NCBI GenBank assembly: GCA_050252335.1
Contig: JBFWLB010000006.1
Span: 17,686-81,685 of the forward strand
Length of the DNA stretch: 64,000 bases
Direction of reading: 5' to 3'
Source of the DNA: Berkiella_A sp050252335
Lineage (GTDB): Bacteria; Pseudomonadota; Gammaproteobacteria; Berkiellales; Berkiellaceae
A program made the translations under genes and the position numbers. Of this stretch, positions 43,043 to 52,341 are shown one piece after another. Numbering within the stretch: the stretch's first letter is position 1; each line of letters begins with the position of its first letter. A model generated the notes under the pieces. That model ran no database searches, was not told the origin of the DNA, and worked only from the letters and a program-made list of their open reading frames with translations.

Positions 43043-45232
43043 TTATTTGTTACTTTTTTTTGCACTATGGCTAGGACGAATTTCATTTTGGCTTTGCTCA
43101 ATGAATTCAAGTCGCTTTTTCGCATCCAAGCGTATACCATTAATTTCTATATCACCTATATTTTCTTTTCTAATTCCTTGTTGGATCATGCTTTTTAATA
43201 TTTCTGTGGCAATTGTTTTGTTTTGTGCAAAAACATCGTATTCAACATTATCGTTAGCCGTGTTCTCTTGATAAAGCTGAGCGCATTTTGCAAGGTGTTG
43301 AATACAGCTTTCATCGTTTGAGCTAAAAGTAACCTCAGTTGCTTGTGTGTTTTCTATTTTGATGAATACATCAGGATTTTCTTTAGGATGAAGTGATGTG
43401 ATATTATCTTGGTTAGAAATTTTCCATTCATTTTTTGAAAAAATATTCTTGATTTTGTCAGCAAATGCCTTAGTTGCATTGAGGTCGGATTCATTTAGTT
43501 TTTCGATTATATGGGCTTTCTTTTTAGAAAGCTTAGCACGATATTTTTTCTGTAAAGATTGAAATGAAGATTGAGGGAGCGCTTCTTGAGTAGATGTGAT
43601 GGGTGAAGGGCTTTGGGCTTCTTTTGTTTTGGACTTGATGCCGAAATAAGAGGCGGGCAATTGTTTGTGGTTAGGTAGTTCTGTCGTCAACCTCGCCAGC
43701 ATATTTTTCCCGCGTGTAGAGAGCGGAATTGTATTATGTTGCTCTTCTTTTGTGTCTGTAATATAAGTTTTAAAATCAATGATGTTTTTAAGCTTTTCTT
43801 CAAAAATAGCAGGCGTTATTCTTTGCTTTTTTCCAGCGTTTAAATAATTAAATTCTCCAAAGATAATTAGTTTGCCATTGACTGCAGTCAAATAGCCTAA
43901 ATCATTTGCCTGCTCAAGAAGCTTTAAAAAATCAATTTCTTGTTCTAAGGCTTGTCTTTCTTTGTGATAAAGAACTTTGTGTTCATCTAGCATTGTCGTT
44001 TTAGAGAGAACACTTATTTGCATGATCTCATCTAATTTATCTACAATAATCTTTCCTATTTCACGAGATAATGCATGATGTTCGCTTGTCAATTTTGCTG
44101 CACCTGTTCTACAGATTTGTGCAATCTTATTGAGAGATGCTTGTCTGTACTTTAGTCGTTCTAGCATGAATTCTTCAATATGATGGATGATTTTTTCTGG
44201 ATCTTTTTGAGCAGAGTTTTCTTCATTGCCATATAACTCTTTTTTATTCATGCCCATTCTCTTCGCAAAAGCGATTAAAGCTTCACTCGCCTGATTTGCA
44301 TATATATTTTTTACGGTTTTCAGTGATGCATGAATATTTTTTTTCATTGCATCAACATCTAAACTTGCAATATCTTCGCAGCCTGTAATAAACGGGCCCG
44401 AGAAGTAAAAACCTTTTTTTTCAGCGGCTAAGTCCCAAAAATGATTAAAAGGATACCATTCAACGAATTTTCCACCTTTAAAAGCGCGTTTTAAGCTGAT
44501 ATCGACTTTTTTGCCACCGAGTGGGTCAAAAATATCAACAATTTCTTTGTCAAAATTAAAAAAGCTAAAACCATGATCGATTTTAGAATATTTTACGCCA
44601 CCGTCTTTTTCAATGCGGACAAAATTGCCCATATGAACATCGTGATCGCCATGCCAAAGCACATTTGCAATGATATATCCAAGAGAATTGTCAGCCATGG
44701 ATTGATCGTCAATGAGGATTTTTCTCATTAAGCTTTCATCTTCATATCCAAAGGCTTTTTTAATTGCATGTTGTACTCTGGCGAAGCGAGGTCTTTCTTT
44801 ATAGCCTGCTATTTTATAGGCATCTTGCACATTGGTTGCGTCTTGTTCATAGATGGAGGTGACATAAACATCTTGTGCGGACGGAGATTTTGATAAATTG
44901 TCTCTCACTAAGATTGCTTTGGCGGCATGATTTGGAATAGTCAGTTGGTATAAGTTACCTCCTACATATTCTGCTATCGTTTCACCTAAACTATCTCCTT
45001 GTTTTATGAGCATCATGAGCGGGGTGTCAGAATCAGTTTTGCCTTTAAATGTATATACACCTGTATGTGCACCACCTTGTTTAGCGCCACCTTCTTTGGC
45101 TTTGTATTTTAAGGGGCGTTTTAGATGTTCTGCATAATCACTGTCATAAGTTTGCCAAAGCGTTGGATCTAAAGGGCTTGTTTCTGTTTTAGGTGTTTTG
45201 GGCATCGCTATTTGGCAGCTAAAGCGCTGCAT
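43043..45232 (-). CDS. Kinase-like protein, candidate translocated effector
   Basis: 729 residues with no signal peptide. Residues about 45-230 look like a protein/lipid-kinase fold. They have a Gly-rich segment 'GGAHTGVYTF' (53-62), a lysine in 'LMMLIKQGD' (77), and a helix 'GETIAEYVGGNLYQL' that could supply the partner Glu. The catalytic-loop motif 'HGDHDVHMGNF' (194-204) and a metal-site motif 'KIDHGFSFF' (217-225) follow. The H-G-D-x(4)-N then I-D-H-G spacing resembles PI3/4-kinase-like and HipA-like kinases rather than classical Ser/Thr kinases. The remainder is helical and Lys/Glu-rich, with no other domain recognised. Two possible starts (45232, 45205) lack good ribosome sites. Large kinase-like proteins in ankyrin-rich intracellular bacteria are often effectors; both activity and secretion are inferred. 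Confidence 0.6.
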   Translation of the reverse strand: MQRFSCQIAMPKTPKTETSPLDPTLWQTYDSDYAEHLKRPLKYKAKEGGAKQGGAHTGVYTFKGKTDSDTPLMMLIKQGDSLGETIAEYVGGNLYQLTIPNHAAKAILVRDNLSKSPSAQDVYVTSIYEQDATNVQDAYKIAGYKERPRFARVQHAIKKAFGYEDESLMRKILIDDQSMADNSLGYIIANVLWHGDHDVHMGNFVRIEKDGGVKYSKIDHGFSFFNFDKEIVDIFDPLGGKKVDISLKRAFKGGKFVEWYPFNHFWDLAAEKKGFYFSGPFITGCEDIASLDVDAMKKNIHASLKTVKNIYANQASEALIAFAKRMGMNKKELYGNEENSAQKDPEKIIHHIEEFMLERLKYRQASLNKIAQICRTGAAKLTSEHHALSREIGKIIVDKLDEIMQISVLSKTTMLDEHKVLYHKERQALEQEIDFLKLLEQANDLGYLTAVNGKLIIFGEFNYLNAGKKQRITPAIFEEKLKNIIDFKTYITDTKEEQHNTIPLSTRGKNMLARLTTELPNHKQLPASYFGIKSKTKEAQSPSPITSTQEALPQSSFQSLQKKYRAKLSKKKAHIIEKLNESDLNATKAFADKIKNIFSKNEWKISNQDNITSLHPKENPDVFIKIENTQATEVTFSSNDESCIQHLAKCAQLYQENTANDNVEYDVFAQNKTIATEILKSMIQQGIRKENIGDIEINGIRLDAKKRLEFIEQSQNEIRPSHSAKKSNK

Positions 45233-45394
45233 GATTATTTTTAATTAGGCATATTAAAAATATATCAGATAACTGAATTTAGATGTGAGGATTATTGCAT
45301 TTTTTTAATATAACAGAGCATAAATAGCTTTGTTTATGAGTAGCTATTATGTTGTAACTGCATGATATAAAGCGGGTGTCGAAAAAACACAACA

Positions 45395-45418
45395 CACCCA
45401 TTCAAAAAAGAGTGGGTG
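45395..45418 (-). terminator. Probable terminator after infA
   Basis: CACCCATTC (45395-45403) pairs with GAGTGGGTG (45410-45418) over nine positions around an A6 loop. On the minus strand it is followed by TGTTGTGTTTTTT. It lies 46 bases past the infA stop. Confidence 0.65.
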
Positions 45419-45463
45419 GGTACTGTTATTTTATAACGATGATCTTACGAGGAAGAAAATAGA

Positions 45464-45718
45464 TTAATCGCTGCTATTGTCTCTGTCAGCACCCGTTTTA
45501 TCTCTGTTACGAAATATAATGCGACCCTTGGTTAAATCGTAAGGGGTAAGCTGAACGGTTACACGATCACCTGTAAGAATACGTATATAGTTTTTACGCA
45601 TTTTGCCAGATATATGAGCAGTAACAACGTGCTTGTTATCTAGCTCAACTCTAAACATGGTATTAGGTAAGCTATCGATTACCGTACCTTCCATCTCAAT
45701 TGAGTCTTCTTTTGCCAT
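45464..45718 (-). CDS. infA: Translation initiation factor IF-1
   Basis: 84 residues of a single S1/OB-fold domain, nearly canonical: 'MAKEDSIEMEGTVIDSLPNTMFRVELDN', 'VTAHISGKMRKNYIRILTGDRVTVQLTPYDL' and 'KGRIIFR'. IF-1 binds the ribosomal A site during initiation. The C-terminal dozen residues ('DKTGADRDNSSD') extend beyond the usual 72-residue length. A GGAG-type ribosome site precedes the ATG. It follows aat at 95 bases; aat next to infA is also the enterobacterial arrangement. Confidence 0.96.
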   Translation of the reverse strand: MAKEDSIEMEGTVIDSLPNTMFRVELDNKHVVTAHISGKMRKNYIRILTGDRVTVQLTPYDLTKGRIIFRNRDKTGADRDNSSD

Positions 45719-45813
45719 TCTGCCTCCAGATAATTTGAGGAGCCATTATATAGTTTGATTTCGGAATATGAAAGCGCGCGTAGTTAAGTTCAAGGGTGTT
45801 ATTTGGATAACAT

Positions 45814-46539
45814 TTATCGATAGGGAAGTAAGTCATCATCTAAGGTCCATGGCCCAATGAGAGCGTGAGTGTTTGGGGTAAGATTATTTTGTACGAGTTT
45901 TAGGAAGTGATCGCGTTCGATTTCAATTGCACCTAAAGATGCCAGATGTTTAGATCCAACCTGACAATCAATATAGCTAAATCCCCAACGCTTTAATTGT
46001 GCTGCCAAAATAATGAGCGCAACCTTAGAAAAATTACTTTTTCGGTGAAACATAGATTCCCCGAAAAAATTTTTGCCTAAACAAATACCATAGAGACCAC
46101 CGACTAAGGCTGAGCCTTGTCTAATTTCAATAGAATGTGCGAAACCCATTTTGTGCAATCTTATATAGGCTTGCTTTAGTTCTGGTGTAATCCAAGTACC
46201 AGGAAGATCGGGATTTGTTGAAGTCCGCTCTGCACAGGCACTGATGACATTTTCAAATTGAGTATCTGCATGGTAAGAAAAATTTTGTTTAGAGAGCATT
46301 TTCCTCAAACTGTGACTGATAATCAGATCATCAATGCGTAAAATAGCGCGAGGGTTGGGAGACCACCATAGGATGGGCGTCGTTACATCATACCAAGGGA
46401 AAATGCCTTGCTTATAGGCTGCGAGCAGTCGTTCTGGTGACAAATCGCCCCCCATTGCAAGCAAGCCGTTGGGTTCCGTATGCGCTGTGCTTGGATGGGG
46501 GAATAGATTTGAATATGTGTCTAAGATGACCAAAGACAT
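45814..46539 (-). CDS. aat: Leucyl/phenylalanyl-tRNA--protein transferase
   Basis: 241 residues. Aat adds Leu or Phe to the N-terminus of proteins beginning with Lys or Arg, marking them for ClpS-ClpAP. Motifs: 'FPHPSTAHTEPNGLLAMGGDLSPERLLAAYKQGIFPWY', 'ILWWSPNPRAIL', 'GTWITPELKQAYIRLHKMGFAHSIEI', 'GGLYGICLGKNFFGESMFHRKSNFSKVAL' and 'IDCQVGSKHLASLGA'. It starts 10 bases after the trxB stop, so the two are co-transcribed, as in many gammaproteobacteria. clpS-clpA lie about 6 kb away. Confidence 0.96.
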   Translation of the reverse strand: MSLVILDTYSNLFPHPSTAHTEPNGLLAMGGDLSPERLLAAYKQGIFPWYDVTTPILWWSPNPRAILRIDDLIISHSLRKMLSKQNFSYHADTQFENVISACAERTSTNPDLPGTWITPELKQAYIRLHKMGFAHSIEIRQGSALVGGLYGICLGKNFFGESMFHRKSNFSKVALIILAAQLKRWGFSYIDCQVGSKHLASLGAIEIERDHFLKLVQNNLTPNTHALIGPWTLDDDLLPYR

Positions 46540-46549
46540 GCTTAATTAT

Positions 46550-47506
46550 TTATTTTAAGCCATCTAGATATTTTTCTGCATCTAAGGCAGCCATACATCC
46601 TGTGCCTGCAGAGGTAATCGCTTGTCTATAGACATGATCTGCAACATCGCCAGCCGCAAATACGCCCGCTATGTTTGTAGCTGTTGCATTTCCTTCTAAA
46701 CCACCTTTGACGATGATATAGCCATTATGCATTTCTAGCTGGCCTTCGAATAATTGAGTATTAGGAATATGTCCAATCGCAATAAACAGACCTGTGACTT
46801 CCAATTTTGTATGGACATTGGTTTTAACATTTTTTATTTCAACGCCTGTCACACCTTGTTTGTCACCGAGCACCTCATGGATGGTGTGATCCCAGGCCAT
46901 TGTAATTTTGCCAGATTTTACTTTTTCAAAGAGTTTATCTTGCAGCATTTTTTCTGCCTTTAGGCTATCACGACGATGGATGAGCGTAACGTGTGAAGCG
47001 ATATTAGATAAATACAGCGCTTCTTCAACAGCTGTGTTACCACCACCAACAACAGCAACAGCTTGGTTTCTATAAAAGAAACCATCGCAGGTTGCGCAAG
47101 CTGATACACCTTTACCCATAAAGGCTTGTTCAGAAGGCAAGCCTAGATATTGGGCTGATGCACCTGTGGTCACAATTAATGCATCCGCAGTATAAGTATT
47201 GTTACCATCCCCTTGAAGAACAAAAGGTCTTTGAGATAAGTCGACTTTCTGGATGTGATCAAAAATAATTTCTGTGTTAAAACGTGCGGCGTGCGCTTCC
47301 ATTCGTTCCATAAGTGCGGGGCCTTGTAATCCTTCAACATCACCTGGCCAGTTATCAACCTCGGTTGTTGTGGTAAGCTGACCACCTTTTTGAAGACCTG
47401 TAATTAAGACGGGTTTGAGATTCGCGCGAGCCGCATAAACAGCTGCTGTATATCCTGCAGGGCCAGAACCTAGAATCAATAGCTTAGAATGTCTAGCTTG
47501 AGTCAT
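46550..47506 (-). CDS. trxB: Thioredoxin reductase
   Basis: 318 residues of the low-molecular-weight FAD/NADPH enzyme that reduces thioredoxin. It has the FAD site 'LLILGSGPAGYTAAVYAARANL', the redox-active 'SACATCDGFFYR' CxxC motif (about residues 136-147), the NADPH site 'VAVVGGGNTAVEEALYLSNIASHVTLIHRRD' and 'AGVFAAGDVADHVYRQAITSAGTGCMAALDAEKYL'. Length and motif order are standard. It is upstream of aat in a shared transcript and divergent from ftsK across about 330 bases that contain the GGCTGTCC repeats. Confidence 0.96.
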   Translation of the reverse strand: MTQARHSKLLILGSGPAGYTAAVYAARANLKPVLITGLQKGGQLTTTTEVDNWPGDVEGLQGPALMERMEAHAARFNTEIIFDHIQKVDLSQRPFVLQGDGNNTYTADALIVTTGASAQYLGLPSEQAFMGKGVSACATCDGFFYRNQAVAVVGGGNTAVEEALYLSNIASHVTLIHRRDSLKAEKMLQDKLFEKVKSGKITMAWDHTIHEVLGDKQGVTGVEIKNVKTNVHTKLEVTGLFIAIGHIPNTQLFEGQLEMHNGYIIVKGGLEGNATATNIAGVFAAGDVADHVYRQAITSAGTGCMAALDAEKYLDGLK

Positions 47507-47620
47507 TTTTATTACCTATTTTCAGTGATTTGAATTTATGTTAATCCATTGATCATAAAGTAGTAAAGACGCGCATAATCCAAAGCGTTGATTCTTCGTG
47601 ACTTGCTATCAAAACTATTG

Positions 47621-47697
47621 TGGCTGTCCCATTTATTTTGTGGCTGTCCTTTTTATTATGGGTAATTAAAATAACTACAAATAAGTATGGCTGTCCT
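47621..47697. repeat. Cluster of three RAYT-end-like repeats
   Basis: TGGCTGTCC occurs at 47621-47629, 47641-47649 and 47688-47696. The first two are preceded by TTG, like the reverse complement of the left end of the RAYT elements (TTGTGGCTGTCCT). The third is preceded by TA, like their right end (TATGGCTGTCCT). The 9-mer is absent from other intergenic regions that I checked apart from the element ends. The stretch lies between the divergent trxB and ftsK genes and contains no gene. It looks like REP-type or non-autonomous DNA mobilised by the RAYT proteins. Confidence 0.7.
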
Positions 47698-47836
47698 GAA
47701 TCATAACGATAGCAAATTATCATTTTGGCTTAGGATGGGGAGGGGGGCTGTTCAAGTACAAGAATTGAGGCGGTGAAGGTAAGTACATGATAAAATAAGT
47801 CAAAATTTGGCTTATCACTTAAGGGAAATGGTTTAA

Positions 47837-50372
47837 ATGAGGCAGGCTACCAAGCGACATCAAACAAATACCTGGCGGGAGCAAATCAATCAGAGAGTGC
47901 GCGAAGGAGCATTTATATTATTAAGCTCAGTAGCTATTTACTTATTCATTTCTCTTTTTACTTACAATACAAATGATCCTGGATGGTCTCATACAGGGAT
48001 GCAGTCAGAAGTCTTGAATCTTGCGGGTAGGACAGGGGCATTCTGCTCTGATATTTTATTTTCCTTGTTTGGTTATATTGCCTATTTATTTCCTGTAGCT
48101 GTTTCATTGATGGGCATCTTTATTTATAAAACAAAGAACGAGGACGATAAAGATAAAAATCCAATTATTTGGNNNNNNNNNNATTATTTGGTTTTTACGC
48201 GTTGTAGGACTGATCGTAACGCTTGCTTCAAGTTGCGGTTTAACCAGCATTCATATCAATACCACATTACAATTTTTACCCATGAGTTCAGGGGGGGTGA
48301 TTGGCGCCTTAGTAAAGCAAGGTATGGTCGGTTATTTAAATCTAACCGGCGCAACTATTATGCTATCGGCATTGTTTTTAACAGGTGTTACCCTATTTAC
48401 AGGCTTATCATGGGTAAAAATTGCTGATTTAATTGGTCGATTTATGCTAATGGGCGCCAAAAAATTTCCCTTGCAGTTTGCTGCTTTCAGTCGCAAATCA
48501 ATAGAGCAGGTGCAGGAAATTAAACTACCAGCCCTAGTGAAAACAAAGTCAAGCAAAGCATCAAGTGCACCTTTAAAGAAAGAAAAAAGCAGCGAGTCTT
48601 CTGTTTCTAGCAAAAAAACGTCTATTCAAGATATTTTGAAACCAATAACAAAAGATGAAAAATCTTGGGAGGATGAGGAAATAGGTTTGCCTCCTTTAAA
48701 AGAAGGAAAAAAACTCAAGCAATCGGCATTAGATATCTTTAATCGGAAGAAAAAATCAGTTATTAATAAAAAAGCTAAGCCCGACCTCATCAAAGAGCCT
48801 GCTCACAACCATCAAAAAGTTGAATCAGATAGGGAAGATACAGCGCATGCCGAAAGGAATGAAGTAAACACCCATGATTTTGCCAGTGGCTTTGAAGGCG
48901 AGCATATACTTCCATCACTTTCATTATTAGAAGCGCACAGTGAAGCCCATGATACAGGGTTTAGCTCCGATCAACTTGAACAGTTATCTTCTTTGGTTGA
49001 AACAAGGCTAAAAGAATTTGGTGTCGATGTTAAAGTAGTGGGGGTTTTGCCAGGGCCTGTTGTCACTCGCTTTGAGCTTGATTTGGCGGCAGGTGTTAAG
49101 GTAAGCAAAATTACGGGACTTGCAAAGGATTTGGCGCGCTCCTTATCAGTGGTGAGCGTTCGGGTTGTTGAAGTCATTCCTGGTAAATCAGTTGTCGGTC
49201 TGGAAATCCCGAATGTTGAAAGAGAAGTTGTGCGTTTAAAAGAAGTACTAGCAGATCCCAGCTATCAACAGTCAAAATCTCCGGTAACAATTGGTTTGGG
49301 CAAAGATATATCTGGTCGTCCAATGGTGACAGATTTGGCCAAAATGCCACATTTACTTGTGGCGGGAACCACGGGTTCTGGTAAGTCTGTGGGCTTGAAT
49401 GCTATGTTATTAAGCATTCTCTATAAAGCAAGTCCCAAAGATGTACGCATGATCTTAATTGATCCTAAAATGCTTGAGCTTGCTGTTTATGACAATATTC
49501 CCCATCTCTTAACCCCCGTTATTACCGATGTAAAAGATGCTGCAAATGCACTGCGTTGGTGTGTTGCAGAAATGGAGCATCGTTATCAATTAATGGCGGC
49601 ATTGGGGGTGCGAAATATTACGGGTTATAACGAACGTATCCGCCGTGCTCAAGCACAGAAAAAACCAATTTTGAATCCTTTATGGCATCCAAGTCATAGC
49701 GAAAAGCCCGAACCATTAGAGCCGTTACCCTATATTGTCATTTTGATTGATGAATTCGCTGATATGATGATGGTGGTGGGTAAGAAAGTTGAAGAATACA
49801 TTGCGAGACTTGCTCAAAAAGCGCGTGCAGCAGGTGTGCATTTAATTTTAGCAACACAACGTCCTTCAGTTGATGTGATTACAGGTTTAATTAAAGCGAA
49901 CATTCCAACACGAATTGCTTTCCAGGTATCATCGCGCATTGATTCACGTACTATTTTGGATCAATCGGGTGCTGAGCAGTTGCTGGGGCATGGTGATATG
50001 TTATTTTTGCCACCAGGAGTAGGTATTTGCCAGCGTATTCATGGCGCCTTTGTTGGGGATGATGAGGTACATAAAGTCACTGATGAGCTTAGAAAATCTG
50101 GTAAACCAGATTACATTGAGTCTGTTGTTAAAAGCACTTTTAATTCAGGTGATTCACCAAATGGCGGTGAGCCTTACGATGAGTTATATGACCAAGCAGT
50201 AGCTATTGTGACAGAAACACGAAGGGCTTCAATATCTCTCGTCCAAAGAAAGCTCAAAATAGGCTATAATCGCGCAGCGAGGCTGATAGAACAAATGGAA
50301 ACCGATGGTGTTGTGAGTGAATTGCAATCTAACGGTACTCGTGAAGTATTAGCTCCCCCAGTTTCTGAGTAG
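47837..50372 (+). CDS. ftsK: DNA translocase FtsK (frame interrupted by an assembly gap)
   Basis: Ten Ns at 48173-48182 break the frame. The nine bases before the gap (ATTATTTGG) are repeated immediately after it; removing the Ns and one copy rejoins the frames into about 838 residues. The joined N-terminus then has four membrane helices: 'FILLSSVAIYLFISLFTY', 'FGYIAYLFPVAVSLMGIFIY', 'FLRVVGLIVTLASSCGL' and 'ATIMLSALFLTGVTLFTGLS'. A charged linker, the motor with Walker A 'LVAGTTGSGKSVGLNAMLLS' and 'YIVILIDEFADMMMVVG', 'ATQRPSVDVITGLIKANIPTRIAFQVSSRIDSRTILDQSGAEQLLG', and a C-terminal winged-helix gamma domain ('ISLVQRKLKIGYNRAARLIEQM') complete it. FtsK pumps DNA at the septum and activates XerCD at dif. 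lolA follows 12 bases later. Confidence 0.93.
48173..48182. other. Assembly gap (10 N) inside ftsK
   Basis: A run of exactly ten Ns. ATTATTTGG lies at 48164-48172 and again at 48183-48191, as expected when two contigs with a short unmerged overlap are scaffolded with a fixed-size gap. Confidence 0.95.
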
Positions 50373-50384
50373 AGGATCTTATTT

Positions 50385-51020
50385 ATGTTAAGGTTAGTGA
50401 CTTCTTTTATATTATTAACGTCAGTGAGCATTGCTTATGCAATACCCGCAGATCAAAAATTTGTAAAGCTTGTTGAAAATATTAAAAGTTTTGAAGCATC
50501 TTTCACCCAAAATATCAGTGATGATAAAGGGGACTCTATTTCAAGTATGAAGGGCGACATCAAGGTGTTGCGTCCTGGCAAATTCTATTGGAAAAGTAAT
50601 CCACCTGATGCCATCATCGTTGTTGCTGATGGCAGTTTTTTATGGACTTATGACATTGAGCTTGAACAAGTAACCAAACAAGAACTTGCAAAGGCACTCT
50701 CTTCCAGCCCTGCAGCAGTTTTAATTGGCTCAACACATCAATTATTAACTGATTTCAAAGTGTCAGAGTTGCAAACAGGCGAATGCCAGTCAAATCAAAA
50801 ATTGTGCTTTGCTTTAACACCTATAAAAGCAGATGAAGCATTCCAGGATATTCAGCTAACCTTCAACAACAATCAGCTTGTAGAAGTGAAAATGAATGAT
50901 CCACTTGGGCAGCATATTCATACACAATTTACAAAAATTACAGTCAATGGTCATGTAAAAGAAAATTTATTTAAATTTTCTCCACCAGCGGGTGTTGATG
51001 TGATTAAACCGAGCACCTAG
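50385..51020 (+). CDS. lolA: Outer-membrane lipoprotein carrier protein
   Basis: 211 residues with a signal peptide ('MLRLVTSFILLTSVSIAYA'). LolA ferries lipoproteins from the LolCDE complex through the periplasm to LolB. Family blocks are 'FEASFTQNISDDKG', 'KGDIKVLRPGKFYWKSNPPD', 'ADGSFLWTYDIELEQVTKQ', 'PAAVLIGS' and 'FNNNQLVEVKMNDPLGQHIHTQFT'. It sits in the usual gammaproteobacterial order ftsK-lolA-rarA-serS, with rarA four bases downstream, so the block is probably one transcript. Confidence 0.93.
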   Translation: MLRLVTSFILLTSVSIAYAIPADQKFVKLVENIKSFEASFTQNISDDKGDSISSMKGDIKVLRPGKFYWKSNPPDAIIVVADGSFLWTYDIELEQVTKQELAKALSSSPAAVLIGSTHQLLTDFKVSELQTGECQSNQKLCFALTPIKADEAFQDIQLTFNNNQLVEVKMNDPLGQHIHTQFTKITVNGHVKENLFKFSPPAGVDVIKPST

Positions 51021-51024
51021 AACC

Positions 51025-52341
51025 ATGTCACAGCCTTTAGCAGATAGATTACGTCCCACTTGTCTTGAAGAGTTTGTGGGGCAACAGCATTTAATTGGGG
51101 TAGGTAAGCCCTTGCGCAGTGTATTAGCGGCTCAGAAATTGCATTCTATGCTTTTGTGGGGACCACCGGGTGTGGGTAAAACAACACTTGCAAGAATGAT
51201 TGCACATCATTCAGATAGAAGGCTGATGACTTTTTCTGCAGTTTTGTCTGGCATTAAGGAAGTAAAAGATGCCATTCAAAAAATTGATACAAAAATGGAT
51301 GGAGAGAACCATAAAGCGCCCATATTGTTCATTGATGAAATTCACCGCTTTAATAAAGCACAGCAAGATGCACTCTTACCCTTTGTGGAGCAGGGTACGG
51401 TTACGCTGATTGGTGCAACCACGGAAAATCCATCTTTCGAAGTGAATAATGCATTATTGTCACGTTGTAGAATTTATGTTTTACAATCTTTGCTTGCCAC
51501 GGATCTATCACAATTGGTGCAACGAGCATTAACAGATCCACGTACTGGGTTGGGTGACATTAAGTTAAGCATAGAACCAGCTGCAGAAGAGCGATTGATT
51601 ATGGCTGCGGATGGAGATGCAAGAAGTTTACTCAATATCTTAGAAATCACCATTAATAAAGCATTGGAGATGGGAACCTTATGCATTACTGATGCTTTGC
51701 TCATTGAGATCATTAGCCAAGATTATCGTCGCTTTGATAAAAGGGGTGATTTATTTTATGAGCAGATTTCAGCTTTGCATAAATCAGTACGAGGTTCATC
51801 ACCGGATGGTGCCCTGTATTGGTTGGGTAGAATGTTAGATGGTGGCTGTGATCCCTTGTATGTGGCAAGAAGAATTATTCGTATGGCCTCAGAAGATATT
51901 GGGAATGCAGATCCGCGAGGCTTAACAATAGCCTTAGATGCTTATAAAGCCTTTGATACTTTGGGTAGCCCTGAAGGAGAACTTGCTTTGGCGCAAGCGG
52001 TTGTTTATTTAGCGGTTGCTCCCAAAAGCAATGCTGTGTACCTTGGTTTTAATCAAGCCATGCAAGATATTCAAGCTAAGCCTTCTTTAGCCGTTCCCAT
52101 GCATCTTAGAAATGCACCTACAAAAATGATGAAAAAATTAAATTATGGCAAAGGGTATCGCTATGACCACGACCAAATAGGTGGTGTATCCAAAGGGCAA
52201 TCCTACTTACCCGATGAACTAAAAGAAAAAATATATTATCAGCCCACACAAAATGGCTTAGAAATAAAAATATCTGAGAAATTAAAGCGCTTGAGAGAGG
52301 ATGCAGAGCATCCCATGAAAAAGAAAGAGGAAGAAGCATGA
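51025..52341 (+). CDS. rarA: Replication-associated recombination protein A
   Basis: 438 residues of a clamp-loader-related AAA+ ATPase that acts at stalled replication forks. 'PLADRLRPTCLEEFVGQQHLIG', Walker A 'LLWGPPGVGKTTLARMIAHHS', Walker B 'PILFIDEIHRFNKAQQDALLPFVEQGTVTLIGATTENPSFEVNNALLSRCRIYVLQ' and the C-terminal 'RMLDGGCDPLYVARRIIRMASEDIGNADP' and 'MHLRNAPTKMMK' are all typical. The stop codon overlaps the serS start (ATGA), which implies translational coupling. Confidence 0.96.
   Translation: MSQPLADRLRPTCLEEFVGQQHLIGVGKPLRSVLAAQKLHSMLLWGPPGVGKTTLARMIAHHSDRRLMTFSAVLSGIKEVKDAIQKIDTKMDGENHKAPILFIDEIHRFNKAQQDALLPFVEQGTVTLIGATTENPSFEVNNALLSRCRIYVLQSLLATDLSQLVQRALTDPRTGLGDIKLSIEPAAEERLIMAADGDARSLLNILEITINKALEMGTLCITDALLIEIISQDYRRFDKRGDLFYEQISALHKSVRGSSPDGALYWLGRMLDGGCDPLYVARRIIRMASEDIGNADPRGLTIALDAYKAFDTLGSPEGELALAQAVVYLAVAPKSNAVYLGFNQAMQDIQAKPSLAVPMHLRNAPTKMMKKLNYGKGYRYDHDQIGGVSKGQSYLPDELKEKIYYQPTQNGLEIKISEKLKRLREDAEHPMKKKEEEA

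Noticed and set aside
48282..50372. Separate ftsK starting at 48282 downstream of the gap
   Set aside because: The apparent start is internal. Rejoining the flanks of the N gap gives one continuous frame from 47837 with all four membrane helices.
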